Assembly: GCA_040880805.1 (NCBI GenBank)
Contig: JBBDHW010000020.1
Span: 1 to 35,008 of the forward strand
Length of the DNA stretch: 35,008 nucleotides
Reading direction: 5' to 3'
From: Acidimicrobiia bacterium
GTDB lineage: Bacteria > Actinomycetota > Acidimicrobiia > IMCC26256 > DASPTH01
The notes under the pieces are model-generated. The model saw only the letters and a program-made list of their open reading frames with translations. It ran no database searches and was not told the origin of the DNA. This document shows, piece by piece, positions 16,514 to 23,665 of this stretch; position 1 is the first letter of the stretch, and the number at the start of each line of letters is the position of its first letter. The position numbers were made by a program, and so were the translations under genes.

Positions 16514-17749
16514 CTAGGGCGCGTACGCGCCTGCGAACTTCACCAGCGCGCGTGCGTCGTGGTAGCTCGACTGCCAGTCGTGCGCTTTGCGCCGGAACAG
16601 GACCGTTCCGTCGGCGGCGACCGTGTCGAACCACACACCGTCGGACGGGTCGGCGAAGTGCGCGTGCACGAACTCGGCGGTCTTCAGGAGCGCGACGTCG
16701 TAGCCGCCGTCGGGACAACGCACTGAGGCGTCGGTGAGGGCCGCGATCATCTCGGCCTGCCCCCACCACTGCTTCTCCTCGTTGGTGGCCGGGCCGATGA
16801 CCGGTCCGCTCGTGTAGAGACCGCCCCGCTCGTGGTCGAAGCCGAAGCGCAGCGCGTGGTCGACGATCACGAAGAAGTAGTCCCACGAGGGTTCGCGACC
16901 GAGCACCTGCTCGGCGCGGATCGAAAGCCAGGCGTGCTCCACCGCGTGGCCGTAGGAGTGCATGAGCGCGTCGGGATCGTCGACGAACGACCAGTCGTTT
17001 TCCCGGAAGCCGACCCACTGGGATGGGTCGTCGGTGAGGAACCGAGTCCGCATGATGTCGACCGACTCGCCCAGCGACACGAGTACGCGGGGGTCGCCGG
17101 TGAGATCGCCGAGCTCGGCGAGCGCCTCCATCACATGGAGGTTGACGTTGGCGCTCTTCACCCCGATCCGATCGACCATCGGCCGTTCGTCGGCGTCGAC
17201 CGGCTGCCAGTCGCGTGAGAGGTTCTCCGTCCAGCCGCCGAACGTCTGGTCGCGAAAGCGTGACTCGATCAGATCGAAGGTCTCGTTGGCATAGCCGAGA
17301 GCACCGACATCACCGGTCGCGCGCACGTACTCGACGAGGGCCAGCAGCATCGCCACCTGCCCGCAGAGGCTCTTCCGTTCGTCGCGGGGCCCTCCGTCGC
17401 GAGCGGTCTCCGATCGCCAGCCGCCGTACTCCGCGTCCCAGAAGTGCTCCACGAGGAATTCGTAGCCGTTTCGCGCCGCATCGAGATCTGCACCCGACGG
17501 ATCCGTCCAGCCGGCGAGCTGGGCGTGCGAGAACACCCACACGAGGCGCGCGTGCGACATCACGTGCTTGGTCGCGCACCGGCGCGCCCGCCAACGGTGG
17601 AACCGCGCCCACCGGACCGCTCCGTAGTCGCGGAGCCGGTAGCCGCCGTAGCGCGGGTCGATGCCGGTGCGCCGCCAGTAGGGAAGCATGCCGTCGCGCA
17701 CCCACGGCCTGCACTTCGACGCGTACGACTCCAGCTCGGAGCGCGTCAC
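16514..17749 (-). CDS. AGE family epimerase/isomerase
   Basis: This is a 411-residue (alpha/alpha)6-barrel protein of the N-acylglucosamine 2-epimerase/cellobiose epimerase group. Recognisable parts are YGGYRLRDYG near residue 35, ANVNLHVMEALAEL in the middle, YGHAVEHAWLS with candidate catalytic His residues, EEKQWWGQAEMIAAL and SYHDARALVKFAGAY at the end. It probably isomerises a sugar, and the specific sugar is not predictable. The GTG at 17749 overlaps the upstream gene's TGA in a GTGA. An ATG at 17776 is an alternative that would add 9 residues and a larger overlap. Confidence 0.88.
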   Translation of the reverse strand: MTRSELESYASKCRPWVRDGMLPYWRRTGIDPRYGGYRLRDYGAVRWARFHRWRARRCATKHVMSHARLVWVFSHAQLAGWTDPSGADLDAARNGYEFLVEHFWDAEYGGWRSETARDGGPRDERKSLCGQVAMLLALVEYVRATGDVGALGYANETFDLIESRFRDQTFGGWTENLSRDWQPVDADERPMVDRIGVKSANVNLHVMEALAELGDLTGDPRVLVSLGESVDIMRTRFLTDDPSQWVGFRENDWSFVDDPDALMHSYGHAVEHAWLSIRAEQVLGREPSWDYFFVIVDHALRFGFDHERGGLYTSGPVIGPATNEEKQWWGQAEMIAALTDASVRCPDGGYDVALLKTAEFVHAHFADPSDGVWFDTVAADGTVLFRRKAHDWQSSYHDARALVKFAGAYAP

Positions 17750-19146
17750 CTCTTGATGCCGCGCGCGCGGGCCCATTCTGCGAGGCGCTCGTAGGCGTCG
17801 GTCTCGTCGATCGGTCCCTCGTCGAGCCGTACCTCCAGCAGGAAGTCGAGCGCCTCGCCCACGAGGCGTCCCGGCTCGATGCCGAGGATGTCCATGACCT
17901 GCCGGCCGTCGAGCGGCGGGCGGATCGAATCGAGCTCCTCCTGTTCACGGAGCTCGGCGATCCGCGCCTCGAGCTCGTCCATGCGCCGAGCGAGCGCGCG
18001 CGCCCGGTTCTTGTTGCGCGTTGTGCAGTCGCACCGTTGGAGGTGGTTGAGCTCGTCGAGCAGGTCACCGGCGTCGCGCACGTAGCGACGCACCGCCTTG
18101 TCGGTCCACCCCATCGCGTAGGTGTGGATACGAAGGTGCAGGTAGACGAGCTTGGCGACGTCCTCGACGATGTCGTTGGAATACTTCAGCGCGCGCAGGC
18201 GTTCCTCCGTCATGCGCGCGCCCACGACCTCATGATGGTGGAAGCTGACCACTCCGCCCGCAAACGACCGCGTCTTCGGCTTGCCGACGTCGTGGAACAG
18301 CGCCGCGAGGCGGACCCGCAACTCGGGCCGCGTGTTCCGCACCACCGCGATCGTGTGCGCGAGCACGTCCTTGTGCGTGTGCACCGGATCCTGTTCGAGT
18401 CGCATCGACCGAAGCTCGGGCAGGAACTCGTCGGACAGTCCGGTCTCGACGAGGAACCACAGGCCGGCGCTCGGGTCGTCGACGAGCAGCAGCTTCGACA
18501 GCTCGTCGCGGATGCGCTCGGCGCTCACGATCTCGAGGCGCCGCCGCAGCGCTTCCACGGCGCGCACCAACTCGGGATCCGGCACGAGCTCGAGACCCGC
18601 GATGAACCGCGCCGCTCGCAACATCCGCAGCGGGTCGTCGAGGAAGGAGATCTCGGGTTCGAGCGGCGTGCGGAGCCGACGCGCGGCGAGATCGGCGACG
18701 CCCCCGTAGGGGTCGACCAGTTCGGGTTCGGGCAGGCGGATGGCCATCGCGTTCACGGTGAAGTCGCGGCGCGCGAGGTCGGTCTCGACGTCGTCGGCGT
18801 AGGCGACCTCGGGCTTGCGGCTCTCGGGCCGGTAGACCTCGGCGCGGAAGGTGGTGATCTCCATGCGGACGCCTTCGCGCACGCAGCCGACCGTGCCGAA
18901 ACGCCGGCCCTGGAGCCACACGTGCTCGGCCCAACCACTCACGAGCGCCTCGACCGCTTCGGGGCGCGCGCTCGTGGCCAGGTCGACGTCGACGTGGACG
19001 AGATCGAGGAGCGCGTCGCGCACGCTGCCGCCGACGAGGAGGCACTCGTGACCCGCGTCGACCAGCCGGCGCGCGAGCTGCTGCACCGGCGATTCCGGTG
19101 CGAGCAGCGGCTGGAGGCGCGCGGGAACGGTGGTCATCGGAGCCAT
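17746..19146 (-). CDS. pcnA: tRNA nucleotidyltransferase / poly(A) polymerase family protein
   Basis: This is a 466-residue class II nucleotidyltransferase. The head domain has GGSVRD (39-44) and DVDLATSA with Asp53 and Asp55, the metal-binding DxD. RRDFTVNAMAIRL and DDPLRMLRAARFIAGL follow. A C-terminal HD domain (ALFHDVGKPKTRS, about residue 285) is present, as in actinobacterial homologues annotated pcnA or cca. It most likely adds or repairs CCA on tRNA. An ATG at 19137 is equally possible. It diverges from DUF3499 and is followed by the overlapping epimerase gene. Confidence 0.93.
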   Translation of the reverse strand: MAPMTTVPARLQPLLAPESPVQQLARRLVDAGHECLLVGGSVRDALLDLVHVDVDLATSARPEAVEALVSGWAEHVWLQGRRFGTVGCVREGVRMEITTFRAEVYRPESRKPEVAYADDVETDLARRDFTVNAMAIRLPEPELVDPYGGVADLAARRLRTPLEPEISFLDDPLRMLRAARFIAGLELVPDPELVRAVEALRRRLEIVSAERIRDELSKLLLVDDPSAGLWFLVETGLSDEFLPELRSMRLEQDPVHTHKDVLAHTIAVVRNTRPELRVRLAALFHDVGKPKTRSFAGGVVSFHHHEVVGARMTEERLRALKYSNDIVEDVAKLVYLHLRIHTYAMGWTDKAVRRYVRDAGDLLDELNHLQRCDCTTRNKNRARALARRMDELEARIAELREQEELDSIRPPLDGRQVMDILGIEPGRLVGEALDFLLEVRLDEGPIDETDAYERLAEWARARGIKR

Positions 19147-19218
19147 TCTCGTCGGTCGGCCGCGCACGCGCCGCGCACTTGTGACCCGCCTGTCCACGGG
19201 GCACGGCGATCCCTCCGC

Positions 19219-19224
19219 TACCGT
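19219..19224 (+). promoter_or_regulatory. Candidate -10 (TACCGT) for leaderless DUF3499 mRNA
   Basis: TACCGT fits TAnnnT and ends 7 bases before GTG 19232, with no ribosome binding site between. This matches the arrangement at nucS, at the HTH gene and at the GNAT gene. No clear -35 is seen. Confidence 0.4.
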
Positions 19225-19231
19225 CGGCGTC

Positions 19232-19687
19232 GTGGGGATGCCGTGCTCGCGGGTGGGTTGTGGTGGGTACGCGGTTGCGTTGTTCTGCTTCGACGGACGC
19301 GCCGCCCTCGTGTGGCTCGACCCGCTCGACCCCGATCGGGGAACCGGCGCCGGCGTGCTCTGCGCCCGCCACGCCGACGCCCTCACGCCCCCTCGGGGCT
19401 GGCACCTCCAGGACCGCCGAACACCCTCACCGCGCCTCTGGGACGATCGCCCACCGATGGTCATCCCGGCCGCGCCACCGACTTCGAACATGCGCTCACC
19501 CGCAGTTGCTCGGACCTTTCCCCCGCCGACCGACCCGTTGCCGTTCGACGACGAGCCGGCTCACCATTCAGGCACGGAGACGCGTCCGGTCGTCAACGTC
19601 GACGACTTGCTCGACGCGCACACACCATTGCTCGCACGCGCGTTCACGGCTGCCGGCTCCGTGCCCGAACGGGGAGTCGAGGTCTAA
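19232..19687 (+). CDS. DUF3499 family protein
   Basis: This is a 151-residue protein of the actinobacterial DUF3499 family, shown by MPCSRVGCGGYAVALFCFD near the N-terminus and VLCARHADALTPPRGWHL (about 49-66). CSRVGC plus the later Cys-x-x-His could bind one zinc. The function is unknown. The start is taken as GTG 19232 for a leaderless message; ATG 19238 is the alternative. The C-terminal half is low-complexity and contains two copies of the dispersed repeat, one read as HSGTETRP and one in the opposite orientation at the very end (GSVPERGVEV). Its stop overlaps the convergent PilT-like stop by 4 bases. Confidence 0.85.
   Translation: MGMPCSRVGCGGYAVALFCFDGRAALVWLDPLDPDRGTGAGVLCARHADALTPPRGWHLQDRRTPSPRLWDDRPPMVIPAAPPTSNMRSPAVARTFPPPTDPLPFDDEPAHHSGTETRPVVNVDDLLDAHTPLLARAFTAAGSVPERGVEV
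19564..19584 (+). repeat. Dispersed repeat copy 1 (divergent)
   Basis: CATTCAGGCACGGAG matches the repeat core with one change, then diverges. It lies inside DUF3499 and is read as His-Ser-Gly-Thr-Glu. Confidence 0.6.
19652..19676 (-). repeat. Dispersed repeat copy 2
   Basis: On the minus strand this has CTCC followed by CGTTCGGGCACGGAGCC. It is the only copy lying antisense to its host gene, where the C-terminus of DUF3499 reads GSVPERG. Confidence 0.75.
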
Positions 19688-20880
19688 CTCGCGCGCACGC
19701 GCTGCGGCAGCGGCGCACCCGGTTCGTGGTGTGCCTGCGGCGCCGGCTCGGTGCCTGAACGGAGAACGGGCTGCGGGGCCCCATCCTCGGGCGCGGGCGC
19801 ACCGCCACGTTCGAAGTCGGCACGGTCGAGCTCGAACCGCATCTCGCTCGGTTCGTCGGCATGCGCGAGCGCGTCCGCACGCGCCACGAGCCCACCTTGG
19901 TACAGATGCACGAGACTCTGGTCGAACGTCTGCATTCCGTACAGATCACCGTCGGCCATCTCGCGCGCGAGCTCTGTGAGCCGATCGGGCTGCGCGATCC
20001 GTTCGGCCACGCGGGAGTTCACGACGAGCACCTCTACCGCGGGGACGCGCCCACGCCCGCCCGCGCGCGGCAGCAGCCGCTGCGACACGATCCCGCGCAA
20101 CGCAAACGCGAGGGAAGCGCGCGCCTGGCGCTGCAGGTGAGGCTGGACCATGTCGATCAGTCGTTCGATGGTCTCGACCGCGCCGACCGTCGAAAGGCTC
20201 GACAGCACAAGGTGACCCGTCTCCGCGGCCTGCAGCGCTGCCCATGCCGACGCCGAGTCGCGAATCTGGCTCACCATGATCACGTCGGGGTCCTGCCGGA
20301 GCGCATGCACAAGGGCCGAGTGCGCGCTCGGCGTATCGGTCCCCACTTCGCGCTGATCGACCACCGCGTGCTTGTCCGCGTGCAATACCTCGACCGGATC
20401 TTCGATCGTGACGATGTGACACTCACGTGTGCTGTTCACGTGGTCGACCATGGCGGCGAGCGTCGCGGTCTTCCCCGAACCGGCGAGACCCGACACGAGC
20501 ACCAGACCGTGAGGTTGGTCGGCAAGTGCGGCGACCGAGGCGGGCAGCGACAACGCCTCGAATCCCGGGATGCCGGGCAGCACGCGGCGCAGCACGAGGC
20601 CGACCCAACCGCGCTGGCGGAACGCGCTCACGCGGAAGCGCCCGAGCCCGGTGATGTCATACATGAAGTCGGCCTCGCTGGTGGTACGGAACTCCGCCGC
20701 ACGCGCGTCGGGCATGATCGCGGCGGCGCACTCTTCGGCGTCGGTCGGTTCGACGGTGTCGAAGGGTGCCTCGCGCAGGCGACCGTCGACGCGCAGGCGC
20801 GGACGTGCACCCACTTTGACGTGCACGTCGGAGGCGCCCTGCTCGACGGCGAAGCGCAACAGTCGGTCGAGATCCAGCAT
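19684..20880 (-). CDS. PilT-like secretion/twitching ATPase with altered catalytic motifs
   Basis: This is a 398-residue protein of the PilT/PilU branch. The N-terminal PAS-like region has GASDVHVKVGARPRLRVDG (15-33). Walker A is GLAGSGKT (131-138), and the Asp box is HIVTIEDPVE (about 155-164). The Walker B region reads DVIMVSQIRD, with Gln205 where PilT has Glu. The His box reads SSLST, with Ser230 where PilT has His. LRGIVSQRLLPRAGGRGRVPAVEVLV is kept. The ATPase may therefore be weak or regulatory. The start ATG is at 20880. The C-terminal tail carries a dispersed-repeat copy (RSGTEPAP). No other pilus gene is in the window. Confidence 0.9.
   Translation of the reverse strand: MLDLDRLLRFAVEQGASDVHVKVGARPRLRVDGRLREAPFDTVEPTDAEECAAAIMPDARAAEFRTTSEADFMYDITGLGRFRVSAFRQRGWVGLVLRRVLPGIPGFEALSLPASVAALADQPHGLVLVSGLAGSGKTATLAAMVDHVNSTRECHIVTIEDPVEVLHADKHAVVDQREVGTDTPSAHSALVHALRQDPDVIMVSQIRDSASAWAALQAAETGHLVLSSLSTVGAVETIERLIDMVQPHLQRQARASLAFALRGIVSQRLLPRAGGRGRVPAVEVLVVNSRVAERIAQPDRLTELAREMADGDLYGMQTFDQSLVHLYQGGLVARADALAHADEPSEMRFELDRADFERGGAPAPEDGAPQPVLRSGTEPAPQAHHEPGAPLPQRVRAS
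19742..19767 (-). repeat. Dispersed repeat copy 3
   Basis: The minus strand reads CTCCGTTCAGGCACCGAGCC, in frame within the PilT-like tail as RSGTEPAP. It lies about 90 bases from copy 2 in the same orientation. Confidence 0.75.
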
Positions 20881-20931
20881 GTGACCGCGGTATCGACCGG
20901 TCGACGCGGCCCCTGAAGGGGGGCCTCCGGT

Positions 20932-20937
20932 TACCCT
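20932..20937 (+). promoter_or_regulatory. Candidate -10 (TACCCT) for leaderless GNAT mRNA
   Basis: TACCCT ends 5 bases before the GTG start of the GNAT gene at 20943. A G-run (AAGGGGGG) lies too far upstream to serve as a ribosome binding site. This would be the promoter of the long rightward run GNAT-DUF6049-murJ. Confidence 0.45.
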
Positions 20938-20942
20938 GGCAT

Positions 20943-21668
20943 GTGCCCGCGAGACAGCAGACCCTGCGCTTCGGGGACGCCTGGGCCCGGCTCGGTCCCT
21001 GGCGCGGCGGCGGTCGTGTCGCCCATCTGGTGGTAGCACCCGACGCGCCGCTGAGCGGGGAGGCGGTCCTCGCCTGCCTGAAGCGGGCACGGGCGGCCGG
21101 ATACGAGGAGGTGCTCACGAGCGCGATAGGACCGGCCGAAGAAGAGCGGTTCGTGGAAGCGCGTTTCACCGTGCGCGAGCGCTTGCATCTCCTGACCCAC
21201 GAGATCGATGAAGAGCCCCGACTGCCGGCTCGCCGTTCGGGCACGGAGCCGGCGCGGCCGGTGACCAGGGCCACGCGCCGCGACCGCGCGGCCGTGCTCG
21301 CGCTCGACGACGTCGCGTTCGACACGTTCTGGCGTCTCGCCGCGCTCGGTCTGCGCGACGCGCTCGACGCCACACCGGTACACCAGTTCCGCGCGACACG
21401 CTCCGAGGAGACGCTCACCGGCTACGCGATCACCGGACGCGCGGGCAGCCAGGGCTACCTCCAGCGCGTTGCCGTTCACCCCGACGCGCAACGCCAAGGG
21501 TGGGGAACCGCGTTGGTCGCCGACGCGATGCACTGGCTCTGGCGTCACGGTGCTGTGCGCGCCTTCGTGAACACACAGCTCGAGAACGACGCCGCGCTCT
21601 CGCTGTACGAGTCGTTTGGCTTCAGCGTGCTCCCCGCCGGCCTCGCGGTGTTGGGACGTTCACTGTGA
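20943..21668 (+). CDS. GNAT family N-acetyltransferase
   Basis: This is a 241-residue protein. The C-terminal half (about 105-241) is a GNAT domain: YLQRVAVHPDAQRQGWGTALV is the acetyl-CoA-binding motif A, and NTQLENDAALSLYESFGF is motif B, as in RimI-like enzymes. The N-terminal half has a weaker GNAT-like shape, so a tandem (MshD-like) architecture is possible. The acceptor is unknown. A dispersed-repeat copy (RRSGTEPARP, about 97-106) sits between the two halves. It starts at GTG 20943, and its stop overlaps the DUF6049 start in a GTGA. Confidence 0.85.
   Translation: MPARQQTLRFGDAWARLGPWRGGGRVAHLVVAPDAPLSGEAVLACLKRARAAGYEEVLTSAIGPAEEERFVEARFTVRERLHLLTHEIDEEPRLPARRSGTEPARPVTRATRRDRAAVLALDDVAFDTFWRLAALGLRDALDATPVHQFRATRSEETLTGYAITGRAGSQGYLQRVAVHPDAQRQGWGTALVADAMHWLWRHGAVRAFVNTQLENDAALSLYESFGFSVLPAGLAVLGRSL
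21231..21257 (+). repeat. Dispersed repeat copy 4
   Basis: CCGTTCGGGCACGGAGCCGG lies in frame in the GNAT protein, between its N-terminal half and the GNAT domain, read as RSGTEPA. Confidence 0.75.
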
Positions 21669-23665
21669 AGGCCAAGCTCGGGATCGCCGCGCTCACCGCC
21701 GCGCTCGTGGTCGGAAGCGCCGCGTTCGTCAGACCGGTGCACGCGCAGACCAGCGGCACGCCACCGTCGCTCACGCTCACGGGTCAGGATCCGTGGACTC
21801 CCGCCGGCGGCACGTTCACGATGCACCTCCAGACGAACGCCGTACCCGAAGGTCTGCGGCTCACGCTCACGGTGCACGACCGGTTGTTGTCGCGCAGCGC
21901 GTTCGACGCGACGATCACCGGCGACAACCCACCCCTGGGGCAGACGCTCACGCTGCTGCGGCTTCCACTCGACGACTATCTCGCGGACGCGAGCGGGGTG
22001 CGGGTCGTACCCGTCGACCTCAACCGGCTCAACGTCCGGCGATCGGGGAACGGCATCTACCCGATCGAGGTGCAACTCCGCGACAGCGACGATCACACGC
22101 TCGCCGGGTTCGTCACGCACGTCGTCGTCGCCGACCTCTCGGGAGCGGCACCGAAGCCCCTCGGCGTCGCGTGGGTGTGGCCGCTCGTCGCCGACCCCGC
22201 GCTCGGGTTCGACGGTAGCCCCGATCCCGCCGTCGTCGAGCAGCTCGGGGTCACCGGCCGGCTCGGCCGACAGGCCACGTTGATCGGGGCGGACGCCGAC
22301 GTTCCCCTCACGCTCGCACCGAGCCCCGAGACCCTCGACGCATGGTCGACGCTCGCGCAGGACGACGTCGGTCTCGCGGCGGGGGTGGCCGCGTTGACCT
22401 CCGCGGTGCCGCACCACCAGGTGCTCGCGGGCCCGTTCGTGCCACTCGACCTGCCGTCGATCTTCGACGGTGGACTCGGGGCAACGCTCGCCAACGAGCT
22501 CGACCGCGGCGGCGACGCGCTCCAGACCTTCTTCAGCTCCCACTTCGACCCGAGCACCGCGATGCCCGGTCCACTCGACACCACATCGCTCGATGCGCTC
22601 CGGAACGCGGCGAGGAGGCCGCGGCTCGTGGTCGACGGCGGCGCGCTCGAGCCGTACGACGGGCGGTTCACACCCTCCCGCCCCGCGCTCGTGGCTCGCG
22701 CGCCGGGCAACGCGGCCGACGCAGTGACCGTCGTCGCGACCGATCCCGGTCTCCAGCGCTTCCTCCAAGGTGACGAGGCTCCCGCGCTCCGCGCTGCACA
22801 CCTCCTGGCCGCCCTGGCGGTGATCGCGGGCGAGCAGCCGAGCCTCGCTCGCGGGGTGGCCTTCGCCAACCCGAACACCTGGGACGCGTCCGACGAGTTC
22901 GTGAACGCGGTGCTCACCGGGTTGCGCCAGAACCCGCTCCTGCGGCCCGTCACCGTCGATACCCTCCTCGCCGAGACCCCGACCGCGACGGTCGACGACG
23001 AGCCCGACGGCAACCCCGTGGTCCGCGTGCTCGCACCCGTGAGGGTGCGAAAGCCGCCGGTGACCGCGAGCCAGTACTACGACGCGCTCCAAGACCGCCA
23101 GGGGATCGCCGCTCTCTTCGGCGAATCGGACACGCGCGTCGCGCGCGCCGACCGGATGCTGCTCTCCTCGCTCTCGGCGAACTTGGAGAAGCCCGCGGGC
23201 CGTCGCCGGGCGCGCGACCGGCTACATGCCATCGGACAATCGGGCCGCGACTTCCTGTCGCTCATTCGGATACCACCGGGGCAGTCGACGGTCACCCTCA
23301 CCGCGAGCAAAGCGCAGATCCCGCTCACCTTCCGCAACGACGCCGACCGTGAGGTTCCGATCCATCTTTCCCTCGCGAGCGACAAGCTGCTGTTCCCCGA
23401 CGGCGCCGACCGCGACATCAGCCTCCAGCCCGGAAAGAACCAGACCGTCAGGATCGCAGTCGAGACGCGGAGCTCGGGCACCTTCCCACTGGTGATGACC
23501 GTGACCACCGCGGGCGGGCTGCCCATCCAGACCTCCGAGGTCACAGTTCGGTCCTCGTTCGTGAGCGGCGTCGGCGTGTTCCTCACCGTGGGCGCGGTGG
23601 TGTTCCTCGCACTCTGGTGGGGTTGGGACATCCGCCGTCGACGACGTCGCCGCCAGACGGCGTGA
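21665..23665 (+). CDS. DUF6049-type exported membrane protein
   Basis: This 666-residue protein has a signal peptide (KAKLGIAALTAALVVGSAAF, residues about 2-21, then HAQT). A large Thr/Val/Leu-rich extracellular region follows, then a C-terminal transmembrane helix (about 637-656) and an Arg-rich cytoplasmic end. The position between a GNAT gene and murJ, and the architecture, match mycobacterial Rv3909 (DUF6049), an uncharacterised envelope protein. The GTG start overlaps the GNAT stop and its own stop overlaps the murJ GTG, so the three genes are translationally linked. A late segment (about 540-630) resembles an Ig-like fold. Confidence 0.85.
   Translation: MKAKLGIAALTAALVVGSAAFVRPVHAQTSGTPPSLTLTGQDPWTPAGGTFTMHLQTNAVPEGLRLTLTVHDRLLSRSAFDATITGDNPPLGQTLTLLRLPLDDYLADASGVRVVPVDLNRLNVRRSGNGIYPIEVQLRDSDDHTLAGFVTHVVVADLSGAAPKPLGVAWVWPLVADPALGFDGSPDPAVVEQLGVTGRLGRQATLIGADADVPLTLAPSPETLDAWSTLAQDDVGLAAGVAALTSAVPHHQVLAGPFVPLDLPSIFDGGLGATLANELDRGGDALQTFFSSHFDPSTAMPGPLDTTSLDALRNAARRPRLVVDGGALEPYDGRFTPSRPALVARAPGNAADAVTVVATDPGLQRFLQGDEAPALRAAHLLAALAVIAGEQPSLARGVAFANPNTWDASDEFVNAVLTGLRQNPLLRPVTVDTLLAETPTATVDDEPDGNPVVRVLAPVRVRKPPVTASQYYDALQDRQGIAALFGESDTRVARADRMLLSSLSANLEKPAGRRRARDRLHAIGQSGRDFLSLIRIPPGQSTVTLTASKAQIPLTFRNDADREVPIHLSLASDKLLFPDGADRDISLQPGKNQTVRIAVETRSSGTFPLVMTVTTAGGLPIQTSEVTVRSSFVSGVGVFLTVGAVVFLALWWGWDIRRRRRRRQTA

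Noticed and set aside
17215-19758. Very long open frame on the plus strand opposite the epimerase and tRNA nucleotidyltransferase genes
   Set aside because: Arg/Ser/Pro-rich composition with no domain. It is the mirror of high-GC codon usage in two well-recognised minus-strand genes.
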